Shown here piece by piece: positions 62,651-64,000 of a stretch of DNA of 64,000 nucleotides (positions are counted from its first letter, which is position 1; each line of letters begins with the position of its first letter). The notes below the pieces were generated by a model. That model was not told the origin of the DNA. It was given only the letters and a program-made list of their open reading frames with translations, and did not search any database. Source of the stretch: G963666705 sp963666705. Its GTDB lineage: Bacteria > Pseudomonadota > Alphaproteobacteria > CADEGL01. A program made the translations under genes and the position numbers. The stretch is taken from positions 1 to 64,000 of the forward strand of contig CAXXKO010000013.1 of the NCBI GenBank assembly GCA_963666705.2, in the 5' to 3' direction.

Positions 62651-64000
62651 CTAGTCACCGATTCCCTTCCCGTCCTTATTACATACGTCGATTCGGAGCA
62701 GCGCTACCGGTTCGTGAACGAGACGGCGGAGAAGTGGTACGGCCGACCGCGCGCGGAGATCGTGGGGCGGACAATCCGGGAGCTATGGGATGCCGCCGCC
62801 TACGAGACGTGGATGCCCTATCTCAAGAGCATTCGCGAAGGATGGTCGCAGACCTTCGACGAAACGGTGACCTATCCCGACGGCCGGACCCGCGAGGTAA
62901 CGGAGTCGTGGGTCCCGCACGTGGCCGAGGATGGCGAGGTCCTGGGTTTCTTCTCCATGGCGCAGGACTTCACATCGCGCCGGCGTGCCGAGCACGCCCT
63001 GCGTGAGAGCGAGGAACGACTCAAGGCCATCCTCGATCATGCGCCCACAGTCATCGCCCTCACGGACACGGACGGCCGCTATCAGATCGTCAACCGCGCA
63101 TTCGAGAAGAACTCCGGCGTCATGGCGAGTGAGGCCGAAGGACGGACGGTGAGCGAGCTCTTTCCAGGAAAATTCAACGAATCGATAATGAACGCCAATC
63201 AGGAAGTCATCGAAACCGGTGGCATCTTCGAAGCCGAGTTCGACTCCATCGTTGACGGCCGCACTTTCTCGGTCGTCAAGTTCCCGATCCGCGGCGTCGA
63301 TGGCGCCATCGCGGGCGTCGGCACGATCGAGACCGACGTCACCCGCCGCAAGGAGATGATGGAGGCGCTGCGCGCCAGCGAGAAACGGATCCGACTGCTC
63401 GCCGACTCGATGCCCGGCCTCATGGGCTACATGGATGCCGAGCAGCGCATCGGGTTCATCAACGCCCTCGCCGAGGTCTGGCTCGACCGGCCGCGGTCCG
63501 AGATTGTCGGCCGCAAGCTGGAGGAGGTGCTGAGCGCGGAGCATTACGAAATTGCGCGGCCGGCCGTCGAGGCTGCCCTCGCCGGGAAGCGGGTCAGTGG
63601 CGAATCGGTCGTCGTTTACCCGGACGGCGTCGAACGGCACATCCATCGGGATTTCATCCCCGACGTGTCCGAGGACGGCAAGGTGCGTGGTTACTACTAC
63701 TTCAACCACGATATCACCGAACGCAAGCGGGCCGAGGAAGCCGCGCGCGCGGTCGAGGAGCGGTTCAAGGCGATCGTCAACAACTCGCCGAACCTCATCT
63801 ATCTCAAGGACACGGCCGGCCGCTACCTCCTCGTCAATAAGGAGTTCGAGCGCACCATCGGCTTGCCTCTCGGGCTCGCGTTGGGAAAGACCCCCCACGA
63901 TTGGGCGCCGGCGGAGGATGCGGAGAGTTATCTGGCGCAAGACCGCGTGGTCATCGAAAGCGGCGGGACGATCGAGCAAGAGGAGCTGGTGCGGTATGGC
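62651..64000 (+). pseudogene. Multi-PAS sensor protein, continuation, runs off window
   Basis: Same gene as 60202-61126. The frame is open to the window end with at least four consecutive PAS domains of about 120 aa, each with the pattern LxxxLxxxPxLIxxxDxxxRYxxVN: LPVLITYVDSEQRYRFVN, APTVIALTDTDGRYQIVN, MPGLMGYMDAEQRIGFIN and SPNLIYLKDTAGRYLLVN. Each ends in a DxT-x-RR/K linker to the next. Tandem PAS arrays of this kind usually feed a kinase or GGDEF/EAL output, which is not visible here. Broken by IS1182 as read. Confidence 0.85.

Noticed and set aside
62783..63979. 398-codon open frame on the minus strand opposite the PAS sensor
   Set aside because: It is antisense to well-matched PAS domains; its composition (Val, Asp, His, Gly rich) is what high-GC third positions produce. 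Similar shadows oppose most genes, for example 8331-9662 and 42973-43812.

Overview
Organism. The window is GC-rich throughout, apart from a short AT-rich stretch around 4.90-5.0 kb. It encodes an ALAS-type hemA (Shemin pathway), a hallmark of Alphaproteobacteria, and the overall gene style suggests Rhodospirillales or a similar group; this is inference, since no rRNA or tRNA is present. It is heavily loaded with insertion sequences (two IS1595 copies, IS21 carrying a nested IS3, IS427-group IS5, an IS4-like element, IS1182, and an IS256 remnant). It also holds many broken genes, which fits a genome undergoing decay and expansion of mobile DNA. Some breaks could instead be assembly artefacts, and each is flagged.

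Layout. 0-4.4 kb: a broken TpsB-type outer-membrane transporter gene and a serine hydrolase gene split by IS1595. 4.4-7.9 kb: an Lrp regulator, a small DUF6356-like protein, and a run encoding an Asp/Glu-racemase-fold protein, an SDR and a PhyH dioxygenase. 8.0-9.7 kb: a candidate radical-SAM RiPP locus, with a Tat-like leader whose frameshifted 3' end encodes a CCKGCGC terminus next to a radical SAM maturase. 10-16.3 kb: a TPR protein, two PLP dehydratases, a GlpD-like dehydrogenase and an aminotransferase. 16.4-20.4 kb: IS21 with a nested IS3. 20.4-23 kb: a truncated CBS-epimerase and a PseC-like aminotransferase. 23.3-40 kb: a denitrification and heme d1 region (hemN, CuA-type NO-reductase-like oxidoreductase, hemA, apbE/nosX-like, nirF, D, L, G, H, J, N, cbiX). 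It has three FNR/NNR-type boxes and is interrupted at 27.76-33.49 kb by a 5.7 kb mobile island. 40-58.5 kb: accessory catabolism (carboxyltransferase, Rieske dioxygenase with extradiol dioxygenase, MBL, LLM, DHDPS-like, SDRs, a PLP decarboxylase, a ThDP enzyme, a CDF transporter and a histidine kinase). 58.6-64 kb: an IS4-like element and a multi-PAS sensor gene split by IS1182.

How the genes fit together. HemA and HemN supply tetrapyrrole under low oxygen. CbiX and the Nir proteins convert sirohydrochlorin or siroheme to heme d1, the cofactor of cytochrome cd1 nitrite reductase, and the heme-copper enzyme would remove the NO. At least seven of these genes are damaged (hemN, oxidoreductase subunit I, apbE, nirF, nirL, nirJ, and cbiX which lacks a start), so the pathway as read is probably non-functional.

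The most novel material is peptide biosynthesis. It comprises the Cys-rich radical-SAM peptide locus at 8 kb, and an array of NHLP-leader peptide genes (two full copies and one stub) carried on the IS1595-ended island that landed beside the hemA FNR box.
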